A stretch of 64,000 nucleotides of DNA, taken from assembly GCF_029255125.1 (NCBI RefSeq), contig NZ_JAPUVR010000102.1, positions 24,794-88,793 on the forward strand, read 5' to 3'. Position numbers and translations under genes: made by a program. Shown piece by piece: positions 44,195 through 53,985 of the stretch. The notes under the pieces were generated by a model. It worked only from the letters and a program-made list of their open reading frames with translations. It had not been told where the DNA came from and made no database searches. Within the stretch, counting starts at the first letter, position 1. The number at the start of each line of letters is the position of its first letter. This stretch comes from Accumulibacter sp. (GTDB taxonomy: Bacteria; Pseudomonadota; Gammaproteobacteria; Burkholderiales; Rhodocyclaceae).

Positions 44195-47035
44195 CTACTC
44201 GCTGCCCTCGCCGGTGCGCGGCGTGGCGAGGCGCATCCAGCCTCTGACCTCGTCGGCCGCCAGTGGTCGTGCAAAATGGTAGCCCTGCGCACTGTCACAG
44301 CCATGTCCGGCAAGAAAGGCGAGCTGTGCTTCGTGCTCGACGCCCTCGGCAACCACCGTCATGCCCATGCCGTGCGCCAGGGCGATCGTACCGCGTACGA
44401 TTGCTGCGTCGTCGCTGCGATGGGCGATCCCGGCGACGAAGCTGCGGTCGATCTTCAGTTCCGAGATTGGGAAACGCTTCAGGCACGAGAGCGACGAGTA
44501 GCCGGTGCCAAAGTCGTCCACGGCCACTGCGACCCCCAGGCGGGCAATGCTCGTCAGAAGCGTGGCGACGAAGTCGACGTTGTGCATCGCGGTCGATTCG
44601 GTCACTTCGATCTTCAGGCTGGCCGGGCTGATCCGGCTCGCCGCCAGCGCCTGGCCGATGACCTCGACGATCGCCATGTCGGAACACTGCCGCGCCGAAA
44701 CATTCACCGCCACCGGAACTACTTGCCGTCCTTCAGCGGCCCAGCGCGCGACCTGCGATGCCGCTTCCTGGATCACCCACTCGCCAATGCTGCGGATCAA
44801 GCCACTTTCCTCGGCCGCCGGAATGAAGGCTTCCGGCCGAATCAGGCCAAGGCCCGGCTGACGCCAGCGGATGAGCGACTCGAGCCCGACCAGACGCCCG
44901 CTGCCTACCTCGATCTGCGGTTGATAGTGCAGTTCGAACTCCCGATTGACCAGCGCCCGGCGCAAAGCCGTTTCGACCGCCAGACGCTCGCGCGACCAGG
45001 TGTTCATCTCGGCCGAATAGAAGGCGAAGCCATCGCCGCCGGTACGCTTGACCCGATACATCGCCTTGTCCGCCATCGACAGCAGATGATCAGCGTCGTT
45101 GCTGTCCTGTGGGCCAATGCTCACGCCAATGCTGCCCGAAACGACCAGCCCGTCGTCGTCCTCGCTTGCCACCTCGCGCTCCAGCAGTTCGTGGATCTTG
45201 GTTGCCACGGCGGTAATCGCGGCGCGGTCGTTGGCGCCATCGACGAGAACGATGAACTCGTCGCCACCCCAGCGCGCGACCGTATCCTCTGCGCGAACCG
45301 CATTTGCCAAACGGTCGGCGACCACTTTCAGTACGTGATCGCCGGTCGGATGCCCGAGACTGTCGTTGATCCGCTTGAAGCGGTCGAGGTCGACGAAAAG
45401 GACGGCGACCATTTTCCCCGAGCGCCGCGAACGCGTCAGCGTTCGCCGCAGGCGGTCGATCAGGAGCGTACGGTTAGGCAGACCGGTCAGGGGATCGTGC
45501 GTCGCCTGATGTTCCAGGCGCGAGGTGAAGGCCAGCGCGTCGGTCACATCGTTGAGCACCAGCACAACGCCCTGCTGGCCGTTGCCGATCGGCGCCAGCG
45601 TCGCGCGCAAGGCGCAAGTCTGCCCGTCCGGCGAACGCCAGGAGAGCGGTTCGCTGATCCGTACCGTGCTGCACGTGTCGCGGCAGTTGGCCAGCATCTC
45701 GCTGACCCGCTGAGCATCGTCCGAGCAGGCAGCAAGAAAGTCGCGCAAGGTCTGTCCGCGGACCGCGCCCAGCTCGACCCCGGCCAACTGTTCGGCCACC
45801 GGGTTGAGGTAGACGACCCGCCCGTTGCCATCGACCGTCAACACCGCTTCGGCGATCGAGTGGAGCGTAGCATCGGCGTTCAGGCGGGCGCGCAGCAGCG
45901 AGCGACGGGTGCGTTTCAAGTGCAGCGACAGCGACCACAGCATACCCGCCGCCAGACCGATCATCGCTGCCGCCGGCGGAACCCAGAACTGGCCCGCGGT
46001 GAGAATCGCGGCGCTCGCCATGGGCGGCACAAGGATGAGCAAACTGGTCATGCGCACCGACCGGGTATTGCGCAAGGCCTGGATGAACGGGGCGAAAGCG
46101 AGGATGCACACGGTAAACAGCAGCGTGAAGAGCGGCTGCACCGTCTGATAAACCTGGCCGCTACGCAGCGCCTCGTACGCGCGGGCATGAAACTCTACCG
46201 CAGTCATCGGGCCGCCGGCGCTCGGCGTGGTCAGAGGGGCGGCCAGACCGATTGCCGTCGTGCCAACAAAGACCGCCTTGCCGCGCAATCCGGCAATGCT
46301 GTCGGTGCGGTTCAGGAGGTCGAAAGCGGAGATCGTCGGCAAGCTTCCCGCGCGTTCCGGCGTGGGCAGCAGCAACTCATCCTCGCGCACCCAGTAGGGC
46401 GCAACACGCCCGCCCGACGGATTGCCTGGGGCGGCCTGCGCGGTCGTCGTTTCGCTGCTGGCAGCGGCCACCTCGCGCACCGCGACCGCCAGCGCGCGCC
46501 ACTCCGGCCCGGCGAGACCGGCGCGCCGGAAGATGCGCCGCACCAGTCCATCGGCATCGACTTCGACATCGACATGGCCGAGCGCAGCGTGGTTGATCAA
46601 TTCGATCGCGGGCAGGATGGCGCTGACGCCGGCCCGACCGCTGTCCACCCCGGCCGGCGCCAGCGCCAGCACGCCGCGCCCGGAGCGAGCCAGCGCGGCA
46701 GCCAGGCGTTCGTCGCCGGGCGCCGTTTCCGGGAAGAGAATGGCGATGCCGATGGCCGCCACCTGCGCTTCGGTGAGGCGGTCGATCACTTCGGCGTGCA
46801 CACTGCGCGGCCATGGCCAAGCGCCGAGCGCGTGCAGGCTGCGTTCATCGATGGCGACGACGGCGACCTGCGGCGGCGGACCGGGTGCCCGGACCAAGGG
46901 TTCGAGCGCGTCGTAGAGCATCAGGTTGAGCCGTTGCAGCGGCACGACTTGCGCGAAATCAGCCAATCCGGCGAGTACGATGATGATCAGCCAGCCGACC
47001 CGGTGCCCGAGCCAGTCACGCGACCGACGCCCCAT
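44195..47035 (-). CDS. CHASE2-PAS-GGDEF-EAL membrane cyclic-di-GMP protein
   Basis: The 946-residue protein starts with one membrane segment, then a periplasmic CHASE2 sensor (AVVAIDERSLHALGAWPWPRSVHAEVI, about residues 35-310), three membrane segments (about 320-395), a PAS domain (SIAEAVLTVDGNGRVVYLNP), a GGDEF domain (RWGGDEFIVLV, with an RxxD inhibitory site) and an EAL domain in which the motif reads ESL (GLESLIRWRQPG; DDFGTGYSSLSCL; LKIDRSFV). It should convert an envelope signal into c-di-GMP change. Its ATG shares one base with the stop of the LysM-FecR gene (TGATG), so the two are coupled. Confidence 0.93.
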   Translation of the reverse strand: MGRRSRDWLGHRVGWLIIIVLAGLADFAQVVPLQRLNLMLYDALEPLVRAPGPPPQVAVVAIDERSLHALGAWPWPRSVHAEVIDRLTEAQVAAIGIAILFPETAPGDERLAAALARSGRGVLALAPAGVDSGRAGVSAILPAIELINHAALGHVDVEVDADGLVRRIFRRAGLAGPEWRALAVAVREVAAASSETTTAQAAPGNPSGGRVAPYWVREDELLLPTPERAGSLPTISAFDLLNRTDSIAGLRGKAVFVGTTAIGLAAPLTTPSAGGPMTAVEFHARAYEALRSGQVYQTVQPLFTLLFTVCILAFAPFIQALRNTRSVRMTSLLILVPPMASAAILTAGQFWVPPAAAMIGLAAGMLWSLSLHLKRTRRSLLRARLNADATLHSIAEAVLTVDGNGRVVYLNPVAEQLAGVELGAVRGQTLRDFLAACSDDAQRVSEMLANCRDTCSTVRISEPLSWRSPDGQTCALRATLAPIGNGQQGVVLVLNDVTDALAFTSRLEHQATHDPLTGLPNRTLLIDRLRRTLTRSRRSGKMVAVLFVDLDRFKRINDSLGHPTGDHVLKVVADRLANAVRAEDTVARWGGDEFIVLVDGANDRAAITAVATKIHELLEREVASEDDDGLVVSGSIGVSIGPQDSNDADHLLSMADKAMYRVKRTGGDGFAFYSAEMNTWSRERLAVETALRRALVNREFELHYQPQIEVGSGRLVGLESLIRWRQPGLGLIRPEAFIPAAEESGLIRSIGEWVIQEAASQVARWAAEGRQVVPVAVNVSARQCSDMAIVEVIGQALAASRISPASLKIEVTESTAMHNVDFVATLLTSIARLGVAVAVDDFGTGYSSLSCLKRFPISELKIDRSFVAGIAHRSDDAAIVRGTIALAHGMGMTVVAEGVEHEAQLAFLAGHGCDSAQGYHFARPLAADEVRGWMRLATPRTGEGSE

Positions 47036-48678
47036 CAAAAAACGATCAGCAGGGTCGCGGCAACCATCAGCAGGATAGGCCAGTAGTTGCGAGTGACCTC
47101 GACCCTCTGCGTTTCGCCCCATGGGCTTGCCGGCTGACCCGGCGCGAGCGTCCGCACACGGACGAAGTAGACGCCCGCCGCGGGCTTGTCGATCGATAGT
47201 ACCGGCTGGCTTGTTTCAGCCTCGATCACCTCGCTGGCAAACGCCTGGTCAGGGCTCAATTGAAGCTGATAGCGTTCGTCGGGTGCACCGGCCCGCCAGC
47301 GCAAATTGAGCCGATTGCCCGCCTGCTGAGGAGCATCGACGGTCGGACTCGCGGGCAGCCGGCGAAAAGGCTGCGCGTCCGAAAACGGCCCTTCGCCATC
47401 GACTGGCGTACGCCGTGCCACGCGCCAGTAGTACTGGCCCAGCGGCAAGGCGTGCGGCGCGACGAAAGGTGGTCTGGCGATCTCCCCGACATCGACCAGC
47501 AATGGCGCAAATTGCGCATTGCTGGCGAGCTGGAAACGATAGTCGCCCGGCGCGCTGCCTTCGCTCCAGAGAAACGCCGGACGCTCGTCGACGACGATTC
47601 CGTCCGGCGCCGGCTGGCGCAACATCGGCGGTTCGGGGCGCGCATGAATGACGACCTGGCGGTTGGCATCAAGCCCTTCGAGCCCGTTCGCATCGATCGC
47701 CCGAACGCGTACGAGGTAGCTGCCATTGGCCAGGTCAGCCGAACTCGTCGCGCGCGGTGCCTGGCTCACGCGATCCGAGGCGACGGCCGAAAACCCGGGC
47801 AGCGGCGCCAGTTGCGTCCGATAATATAAGGCTCCGGTGACCGCTGGGAAGGCGAACTGCAGCGGCAGACGATCGAGGCGCTCGGGCATTTGGTCGAGCT
47901 GCGGTGCGGCGAGCAGCGCCACTGGTCGGGCTGGCGGGCGCCCCGCGTGGGCCAGAGAACCCCGGCCGTCACCGACCACCGCCCGGCCAGCGCGGTTGGC
48001 GAGCAGCACCGAACCCTCCAGCGTTTCCGCGCGCAGCGCGTCGTCGTGCGCGACGATGCGGAAACGAGTGCCGCGCACGGCGGCAACGGCGGCGGGCGTG
48101 TCGATGACGAAACGCCCGCCGCCGTTGCTCGGCTGCCGTTGAACGGCATTTTCGAGCCGGCCGCGGCGCAGATCGATACGCACCTGCTGCGCCGCAGCGA
48201 CGGGTAAGCGCGCGAGGTTGACCAGGCGCAACTCGGAATCGGGTCCAAGCAGGCTGCGGCTGCCATCGGGGTACTCGATCGCCAGGCTGCTCTCGGGCCC
48301 CGTCCGCACGCTCGCTCCGAGCGTCACCGCCATGCCGGTTCTCAGCGCGAGGCGCTCTTCACCGCGCACCATTTCGGCCGCCCCGCGCAGATCGACGATT
48401 CGCGCAACCACGGAAGTCGGCCGTAACCATGCTACCGGAATGCGCAGCCGCTGGCCCGGGATGATGCTGTTCGCCTCAGTGATCTGGTTGTATTCCTGCA
48501 GGGCAGGCCAGAGACGAATGCTCTTCAGATAGCGCTGGGTGAGATTCCAGGGATTGTCGCCCGGGCGAACGACGTACACGAAGTCCTCGGCACAAAACCC
48601 GGACGAGCCGCCGGCGAGGAGAACAGCCATCAGGACGCCGCACTTGCCAAGCTGCCAACCAAGCTTTGATTTAACCAT
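47035..48678 (-). CDS. Periplasmic LysM-FecR domain protein
   Basis: The 547-residue product has a signal peptide (GVLMAVLLAGGSSGFCA), a LysM peptidoglycan-binding domain (FVYVVRPGDNPWNLTQRYLK, NSIIPGQRLRIP), a FecR domain (GAAEMVRGEERLALRTGMAV, LAIEYPDGSRSLL, AAVAAVRGTRFRI), and a long region with fibronectin-like repeats (FLWSEGSAPGDYRFQLASN; YYWRVARRTPVDGEGPFSD). It ends with one membrane segment (PILLMVAATLLIVF). LysM-FecR proteins are often encoded beside CHASE2 cyclases in proteobacteria; here it precedes a CHASE2-GGDEF-EAL gene and presumably reports cell-wall or matrix state to it. Confidence 0.9.
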   Translation of the reverse strand: MVKSKLGWQLGKCGVLMAVLLAGGSSGFCAEDFVYVVRPGDNPWNLTQRYLKSIRLWPALQEYNQITEANSIIPGQRLRIPVAWLRPTSVVARIVDLRGAAEMVRGEERLALRTGMAVTLGASVRTGPESSLAIEYPDGSRSLLGPDSELRLVNLARLPVAAAQQVRIDLRRGRLENAVQRQPSNGGGRFVIDTPAAVAAVRGTRFRIVAHDDALRAETLEGSVLLANRAGRAVVGDGRGSLAHAGRPPARPVALLAAPQLDQMPERLDRLPLQFAFPAVTGALYYRTQLAPLPGFSAVASDRVSQAPRATSSADLANGSYLVRVRAIDANGLEGLDANRQVVIHARPEPPMLRQPAPDGIVVDERPAFLWSEGSAPGDYRFQLASNAQFAPLLVDVGEIARPPFVAPHALPLGQYYWRVARRTPVDGEGPFSDAQPFRRLPASPTVDAPQQAGNRLNLRWRAGAPDERYQLQLSPDQAFASEVIEAETSQPVLSIDKPAAGVYFVRVRTLAPGQPASPWGETQRVEVTRNYWPILLMVAATLLIVF

Positions 48679-48790
48679 CGTGCGTTCGATCCGTCTGGTT
48701 CCTCGACCGCCGAGTCACCGTCGGGTCGCCTCAACAAACCTGCTAATATACGCGATCCCGCCAACCGGCACCAATCCCCGCCGCAAGCCG

Positions 48791-49996
48791 ATGCCCGCCT
48801 CACCTATCGACCGCATGAGCCGCGAAGAATTGCGCGGCGGCCTCAGTCTGGCCGCCGTCTTTGCCTTGCGCATGCTGGGACTGTTCCTGATTCTGCCCGT
48901 CTTCGCCATCTACGCGCAACACTTGCCCTCGGGCAATGACGCCGCGCTGGTCGGCGCCGCGCTCGGCGGCTATGGTCTGACCCAGGCGTGTCTGCAGATC
49001 GCCTACGGCGCGGCGTCCGATCGCTTTGGCCGCAAACCGGTCATCGTTTTCGGATTGCTCGTCTTTGCCATTGGCAGCTTCGTCGCCGCACTTGCTGGCG
49101 ACATCCACGGTGTGATCGCCGGACGCGTTCTGCAGGGGGCCGGCGCGATCTCGGCCGCGGTCACCGCGTTGGCCGCCGACCTTACGCGCGAGCAGCACCT
49201 GACCAAGGTGATGGCGATGATCGGCTCGTCGATCGGCCTGGTCTTCGCGGTGTCGATGGTCGGCGGCCCGCTGCTCTATGTCGCCATCGGCATGCCGGGA
49301 ATCTTTTCCCTGACCGGTGTCCTCGCCCTGCTGGCGATTTTCGTGGTCGTCAGAATCGTTCCCTTGGCGCCGGCCGTTGCGCGTCAGCCGGCCTGGCAGA
49401 GTTTTCTCGAGGTGCTCGCCGATCGCCAGTTGTTGCGCCTCAATTTCGGTGTCTTCGCACTGCACCTGATGCTCACCGCGATGTGGGTGCTGCTGCCGGT
49501 CGAACTGCTGACCACTGGCAGCCTGCCGGTCGCCGAGCACTGGAAGATCTATCTGCCGGCGCTTTTCGTCTCTTTCGCCGTCATGGTTCCGGCGATCATC
49601 GCCGCCGAGCGCTATGCCCGGTTGAAGCTGGTCTTCAATTCGGCGATCGTCCTGCTCATCGCCGTGCCGGCGGGTTTTGCCTTTTTCGCCCACGACGTGC
49701 TGGGACTGGCCTGCTGGCTGACGGCGTTCTTCATTGCTTTCAACATTCTGGAAGCAACCCAGCCGTCGCTCATCGCGCGCATCGCGCCGCCGCATGCAAA
49801 AGGGGCAGCGCTCGGCGTCTACAACACGACGCAGTCGCTCGGCCTGTTTCTCGGCGGTGTCGTCGGCGGATCACTCGCCAAGTACGCGGGCGCGGGTGCC
49901 GTCTGGGCAGGCAGCGCCTTGCTCGCCATCGTCTGGCTGCTGCTCGCACTGACCATGCGCATGCCGGCTGCGCGCGGTCGCCCGGCGGCGGCCTAG
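48791..49996 (+). CDS. Major facilitator superfamily transporter
   Basis: The 401-residue protein has twelve membrane segments and the MFS motif A SDRFGRKPVIV between segments 2 and 3. The layout resembles multidrug or sugar efflux permeases. A reading frame continuing 84 residues upstream lies in the FecR region and is not used; ATG 48791 starts at the conserved N-terminus. It diverges from the LysM-FecR gene and the acyltransferase gene follows 35 bases later. Substrate unknown. Confidence 0.9.
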   Translation: MPASPIDRMSREELRGGLSLAAVFALRMLGLFLILPVFAIYAQHLPSGNDAALVGAALGGYGLTQACLQIAYGAASDRFGRKPVIVFGLLVFAIGSFVAALAGDIHGVIAGRVLQGAGAISAAVTALAADLTREQHLTKVMAMIGSSIGLVFAVSMVGGPLLYVAIGMPGIFSLTGVLALLAIFVVVRIVPLAPAVARQPAWQSFLEVLADRQLLRLNFGVFALHLMLTAMWVLLPVELLTTGSLPVAEHWKIYLPALFVSFAVMVPAIIAAERYARLKLVFNSAIVLLIAVPAGFAFFAHDVLGLACWLTAFFIAFNILEATQPSLIARIAPPHAKGAALGVYNTTQSLGLFLGGVVGGSLAKYAGAGAVWAGSALLAIVWLLLALTMRMPAARGRPAAA

Positions 49997-50031
49997 ACCG
50001 CGCACCTGCCTGCCCCGACAAACGAACGCGA

Positions 50032-50907
50032 ATGTTCAGCCGCGTGCTCGTCGCCGTACTCTGGCTGTTGCACTTCCTGCCGCTGGCGCTGCTCGCGCGC
50101 CTCGGCCACGCCCTCGGGGTTGCGCTGTTTGCCTTCGCTGGTCGGCGCCGGCACATCGTCCTGGTCAACCTGGGCCTTTGTTTTCCGGAACTGTCTGCCG
50201 CACAGCGCGAGGACCTGGCCCGGGCGCATTTCAAGGTTCTCGGACGCAGCCTGCTCGAGCGCTCTCTGCTCTGGTGGGCAAGCCGCGAGCGCCTGGCTCG
50301 CCTGACGCGGGTCGAGGGGGCCGAACGCATCGGCGAGTTGAGCGCCGCTGGCCGGCCGGTGCTGATGCTGACACCGCATTTCGTCGGCCTGGACGCCGGC
50401 GGTATCGGCATCGCCATGCGCTATGACAGCGCGAGCATCTACGCCGAGCAGTCGGACCCCGTCTTCGACCGCTTGTTGTACCGCGGGCGGCGACGTTTCG
50501 GCGACCAGTTGCTGCTCTCGCGCCAGGACAGCGTGCGAGCAAGCATCAAGGCAATGAAGGCGGGCCGCCCGCTCTACTACCTTCCGGACATGGATTTCGG
50601 CGCCCGCGATTCGATCTTCGTTCCCTTTTTCGGCGTGCCGGCCGCGACCATCCCCGGCCTTTCGCGCCTCGCCCGGCTCGCCGACGCCGCCGTCGTTCCT
50701 GTCATCACGCGCATCCTGCCGGGCGGACAGGGTTATGTCGTGACCGTCGGCGAGCCGTGGACGGACTTCCCGACCGCCGACATCGTGGCTGATACACGCC
50801 GCATGAACGCCTGGATAGAAGATGCCGTACGCACCATGCCCGAACAGTATTACTGGGTTCACCGTCGCTTCAAGACGCGTCCGGCGGGCGAAGCGCGTCC
50901 GTACTGA
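50032..50907 (+). CDS. Lipid A biosynthesis acyltransferase (LpxL/HtrB family)
   Basis: The 291-residue protein has an N-terminal membrane anchor (VLVAVLWLLHFLPLALLARLG), the catalytic HX4D motif in LTPHFVGLDAGG near residue 110, and LPDMDFGARDSIFVPFFG. LpxL/HtrB enzymes add a secondary acyl chain to lipid A from acyl-ACP at the inner membrane. The end (MPEQYYWVHRRFKTRP) is a family signature. Exactly which acyl position it serves cannot be read from sequence. Confidence 0.93.
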   Translation: MFSRVLVAVLWLLHFLPLALLARLGHALGVALFAFAGRRRHIVLVNLGLCFPELSAAQREDLARAHFKVLGRSLLERSLLWWASRERLARLTRVEGAERIGELSAAGRPVLMLTPHFVGLDAGGIGIAMRYDSASIYAEQSDPVFDRLLYRGRRRFGDQLLLSRQDSVRASIKAMKAGRPLYYLPDMDFGARDSIFVPFFGVPAATIPGLSRLARLADAAVVPVITRILPGGQGYVVTVGEPWTDFPTADIVADTRRMNAWIEDAVRTMPEQYYWVHRRFKTRPAGEARPY

Positions 50908-51343
50908 ACGGCGGAAGCATCGCCAGTGTGCAGGGAGTTGCCAAGGGACGCTGTTTGTCGCCTGGTTGGTTGATCCTTGTCATCCTGCCTGAAGTACTGG
51001 TCGCGACTCTACCCCCATGCTCATCCGAAGATCCGTCGCGGTGGCGCTCGGAAGAGCAAGAGAACACGTTCTGGGGCAGCCCCGTCCCACTCTCCGCTTG
51101 GCGAGCGGCTCGCGCGCAGCGGGCGCGCGTCAGCTACCTTACCTGACCGCGTGCAGGTGGTCGGCGCCGACGATACAGACTGCACCCAGCCGGAAATGCC
51201 GCCCGCGCGGCTTGCTGATCGGCGCGACGCCTTGCGCCGCGTGCTCGACCGCTCGCTACGCGAAGCCTGTCCCGATGTGATCGAACAAGGCTGCCGAGCG
51301 AGCGTGTAGATCGCTCGTGTCCCATCGCGCTGCCGAGCCAAGC
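50908..51343. other. Gene-free convergent region between acyltransferase and PilZ-like genes
   Basis: No reading frame in these 436 bases looks coding on either strand, and no clear hairpin with T-tract is visible. It separates two converging genes. Confidence 0.5.
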
Positions 51344-52867
51344 TCACTCGGCCGGATCATGTTCCGGTTCGATCGACAGGATGTCGACGCTCGTCGTCTG
51401 CTCGTCGATATGGGTGCTGGTGACCTCCCGGATCGAAAGGTTTTCTGATTCGATGACCAGGACCATCCGATTCTGCCGCCTGGCGAGCGCGCCCGCGGAA
51501 GCGACCAACAGTTCGACCGGGCGCAGACGGGGGATTTCGGGCAGGAGCAGCACGCGCAGATACTGGGTACCCAGGTTTTCCGATGGCTGCGCCAGGACAG
51601 CCGCGACGGCGCTTGGCGCGAGAATCTGAAGGCCGAGTTCCAGGTGCTCGGGATTTTCCGACAGAGCCCAACGAACGATGCAGATCTGCCACTCGTTTTC
51701 TGATCCGGTGCGTACCGCAACGACGCCGCCAACTGCAAGCGCTCCTGTCTTGCCGGACAGATGCATGACGGCATAACCTTCGGCGCTTTCGTTAGTGATC
51801 ATCCAGGTCGATAACTCTGTCGCGGTCGACTCGCCCTTTCGGCAGACGTGCCAGAGGTTGTCCAACCCGGCTGCGAGCAGCGTGCGCGTGTTCTGTCGTC
51901 GGCGCTGGAAGCGACGTTTACCCGAACCGCTCCAGCGCGCGAGCAAGCGACGAAGTAGGCCCAGTCCGGCCGGACTCTCGGCAAAATCGGACAGGTCGAG
52001 ACGGCGTGCCGGCGTGCCTGCTTCGAGCGCATGTATCTGGTTTCTGATCAGCAGGCAAAGGCGGGCGCACGAGAAGTACTCGATGGATGCCGTCTGTGGT
52101 GAAGCCTTGCGCTGAGAAGACGAGGCCGGCAGGTCGCGCGTCGGATCGATCCAGAAGGTGCCAGGACTGGCCGCGGCGGTTGCCGATGCCGGCTCGAGGT
52201 GATCGGCAAAACGCTCGAAATACGAGGTCAGAAAGACGACCTCCGGCGGTGTCAGCGATGCTGGATGCGCGCAGCCCAGAAGAACAGCGGCGTGATAGAC
52301 GTGCTGCAGACTGCTGTCCAGACCGTCCGGCACCGCCGCGGCCAGGTGCAGGCGCTGCGCCGTCGCATACGTTTGATGCAGTTGCTGCCAGGCGCCGACG
52401 CGCGACGGTGCGGCAATCAGATGGCAGACCATCAGTTGCTGCGCAGACGCTTGCAGGCTTCGCCACAGGGCTAGCGTCGGCGACAGGCTGGGGTGGTGAA
52501 CCGATGGCTGATGCTGCGGATCGAGTTGCTCGACAAGGGCGAGCGTCTCGTCGGCCATCACCTGCAGCAGATCAACGATGCTGCGGACCAGCCGGCGGGT
52601 TTTCGGGGCGACTGGAAGAGCACGCTCGGTGAGCGTCGGCACGAGGCGGCCGACCACCGCCGCAGCACGAATGTACAAGCCATCGAGGGCGACCGCCCGC
52701 TGCTGCAACGCGCCGGGTGTCTGGCGCAAGCCCGCCAGGTGCGCGCGCAGCGTCGGCAGTTCCTCAGCGGGGTGCGGCGCCGACGGCGACTCAAGCCAGT
52801 TCAGGATGGCCTGACTGTCTGCTGGCAGTCCGCTGGCGTCGTTGACGTTCGGGGCGGTCTTGGTCAT
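51344..52867 (-). CDS. Unknown protein with C-terminal PilZ-like region
   Basis: The 507-residue product has no signal peptide or membrane segment. The first 400 residues are mostly helical and unrecognised (LPTLRAHLAGLRQTPGALQQRAVALDGLYIRAA). The segment at about residues 380-445 (NESAEGYAVMHLSGKTGALAVGGVVAVRTG then QICIVRWALS and LGLQILAPSAVA) has the pattern of a PilZ domain, in which cyclic-di-GMP is bound, although the arginines of the RxxxR motif are not obvious. Start ATG 52867; a longer frame to 53053 is unsupported. It is upstream of, and divergent from, the rpsP operon. A c-di-GMP link is inference. Confidence 0.7.
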   Translation of the reverse strand: MTKTAPNVNDASGLPADSQAILNWLESPSAPHPAEELPTLRAHLAGLRQTPGALQQRAVALDGLYIRAAAVVGRLVPTLTERALPVAPKTRRLVRSIVDLLQVMADETLALVEQLDPQHQPSVHHPSLSPTLALWRSLQASAQQLMVCHLIAAPSRVGAWQQLHQTYATAQRLHLAAAVPDGLDSSLQHVYHAAVLLGCAHPASLTPPEVVFLTSYFERFADHLEPASATAAASPGTFWIDPTRDLPASSSQRKASPQTASIEYFSCARLCLLIRNQIHALEAGTPARRLDLSDFAESPAGLGLLRRLLARWSGSGKRRFQRRRQNTRTLLAAGLDNLWHVCRKGESTATELSTWMITNESAEGYAVMHLSGKTGALAVGGVVAVRTGSENEWQICIVRWALSENPEHLELGLQILAPSAVAAVLAQPSENLGTQYLRVLLLPEIPRLRPVELLVASAGALARRQNRMVLVIESENLSIREVTSTHIDEQTTSVDILSIEPEHDPAE

Positions 52868-53112
52868 CGGGCTACCTGCCTTGCCGGCTGGCGTCCTTGC
52901 GCCGGCAAGCCTGTCCTGCCGTGCACGGCGGTGGAGAGAAAGGACTGCCGGGCAGTCCAAGTTGCTCGTCATGAAACCTGGGCATGTTGACTGGCTACTC
53001 CCGTTTCTTGAAATTATACCCGCGTGGCAGCTCGGCTGCGCGACGGTTTCCACCGCTCTACCGGCGGCAGGACGAAGTTCCTACCGATCTCGCTCACCCA
53101 CTGCCTTCTTGC

Positions 53113-53118
53113 TATAAT
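53113..53118 (+). promoter_or_regulatory. -10 element (TATAAT) of the rpsP operon
   Basis: A perfect TATAAT lies 34 bases upstream of the rpsP ATG; the -35 at 53090-53095 (TCGCTC) is weak. Confidence 0.55.
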
Positions 53119-53151
53119 CCGCGCTTTTTCCTCGATTTGGAAGAGACTACC

Positions 53152-53406
53152 ATGGTTGTTATTCGTCTGGCTCGTGGCGGCGCAAAGAAGCGTCCCTTTT
53201 ACAATATGGTGGTAGCCGACGGACGGGCGCGGCGTGACGGCCGGTTCATCGAACGGATTGGTTTCTATAACCCGCTTGCCGCAGAGAAGGAGCAGGGATT
53301 GTACGTTGCTGCCGATCGCCTTGCCTATTGGCAAGAACAGGGGGCGCAGCCTTCGGCAACCGTCACGCGTTTGCTCAAGCAGGCTGCCGTCAAAGCGGCA
53401 GCCTGA
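53152..53406 (+). CDS. rpsP: Ribosomal protein S16
   Basis: The 84-residue protein is a typical S16 ([40 protein letters not shown]). ATG 53152 has GGAAGAGA upstream. It is first in the rpsP-rimM-trmD-rplS operon, the standard bacterial order. Confidence 0.98.
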   Translation: MVVIRLARGGAKKRPFYNMVVADGRARRDGRFIERIGFYNPLAAEKEQGLYVAADRLAYWQEQGAQPSATVTRLLKQAAVKAAA

Positions 53407-53409
53407 GCC

Positions 53410-53985
53410 TTGCCCCTGCTTGCGGCTAGCGCCGACGGCAATCGCCCGACGCAGCTCGACGAGGGTGCGCCGGCCGACCTGGTCGTCCTGGGACGAATTG
53501 GCGCTGCCTATGGGGTGCGCGGCGCGGTGCATGTACAGCCTTTTGCCGACGATCCGGCGGCGTGGTCGACCCTGCCGCAGTGGTGGCTCGGCCGCGACAG
53601 CGATGAACTGCACGGGTGGCGGAGCTTTGGCCTGCGCCGCTGCACGCTGCGCGGTGACCGCCTGCTCGCCTGCCTGGACGGAGTGGCCGATCGGACTGCA
53701 GCCGAGGCCTTGCGCGGACTGCTCGTCGGCGTCTCCCGGCAGGCTCTGCCGCCGACTGGGAACGGCGAGTATTACTGGGTCGACCTGGTCGGCCTGGAGG
53801 TGACGAATACGCGGGCGGAGTCACTCGGGCGCGTCCTGGGGTTGCTGGAGACTCCGGCCAACGCCGTCTTGCGCGTTGGTGATGGTGTTGGCGAAGAGCG
53901 TTTGTTGCCCTTTGTCGGGGCAGTCGTGCTCGAGGTCGACCTGGCCGGGCGTTGCCTGCGAGTCGACTGGGAAGCCGACTGGTGA
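53410..53985 (+). CDS. rimM: Ribosome maturation factor RimM
   Basis: RimM helps mature the head of the 30S subunit and binds S19. The 191-residue protein has the N-terminal [22 protein letters not shown] and a C-terminal PRC-barrel ([31 protein letters not shown]). The only usable start is TTG at 53410, three bases after rpsP, without a clear ribosome-binding site; coupling to rpsP is likely. The stop overlaps the trmD start as GTGA. Confidence 0.95.
   Translation: MPLLAASADGNRPTQLDEGAPADLVVLGRIGAAYGVRGAVHVQPFADDPAAWSTLPQWWLGRDSDELHGWRSFGLRRCTLRGDRLLACLDGVADRTAAEALRGLLVGVSRQALPPTGNGEYYWVDLVGLEVTNTRAESLGRVLGLLETPANAVLRVGDGVGEERLLPFVGAVVLEVDLAGRCLRVDWEADW

Noticed and set aside
44276-47086. 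Open frame of 936 codons opposite the CHASE2-GGDEF-EAL gene
   Set aside because: The opposite strand encodes clear, ordered domains; the mirror frame has none.
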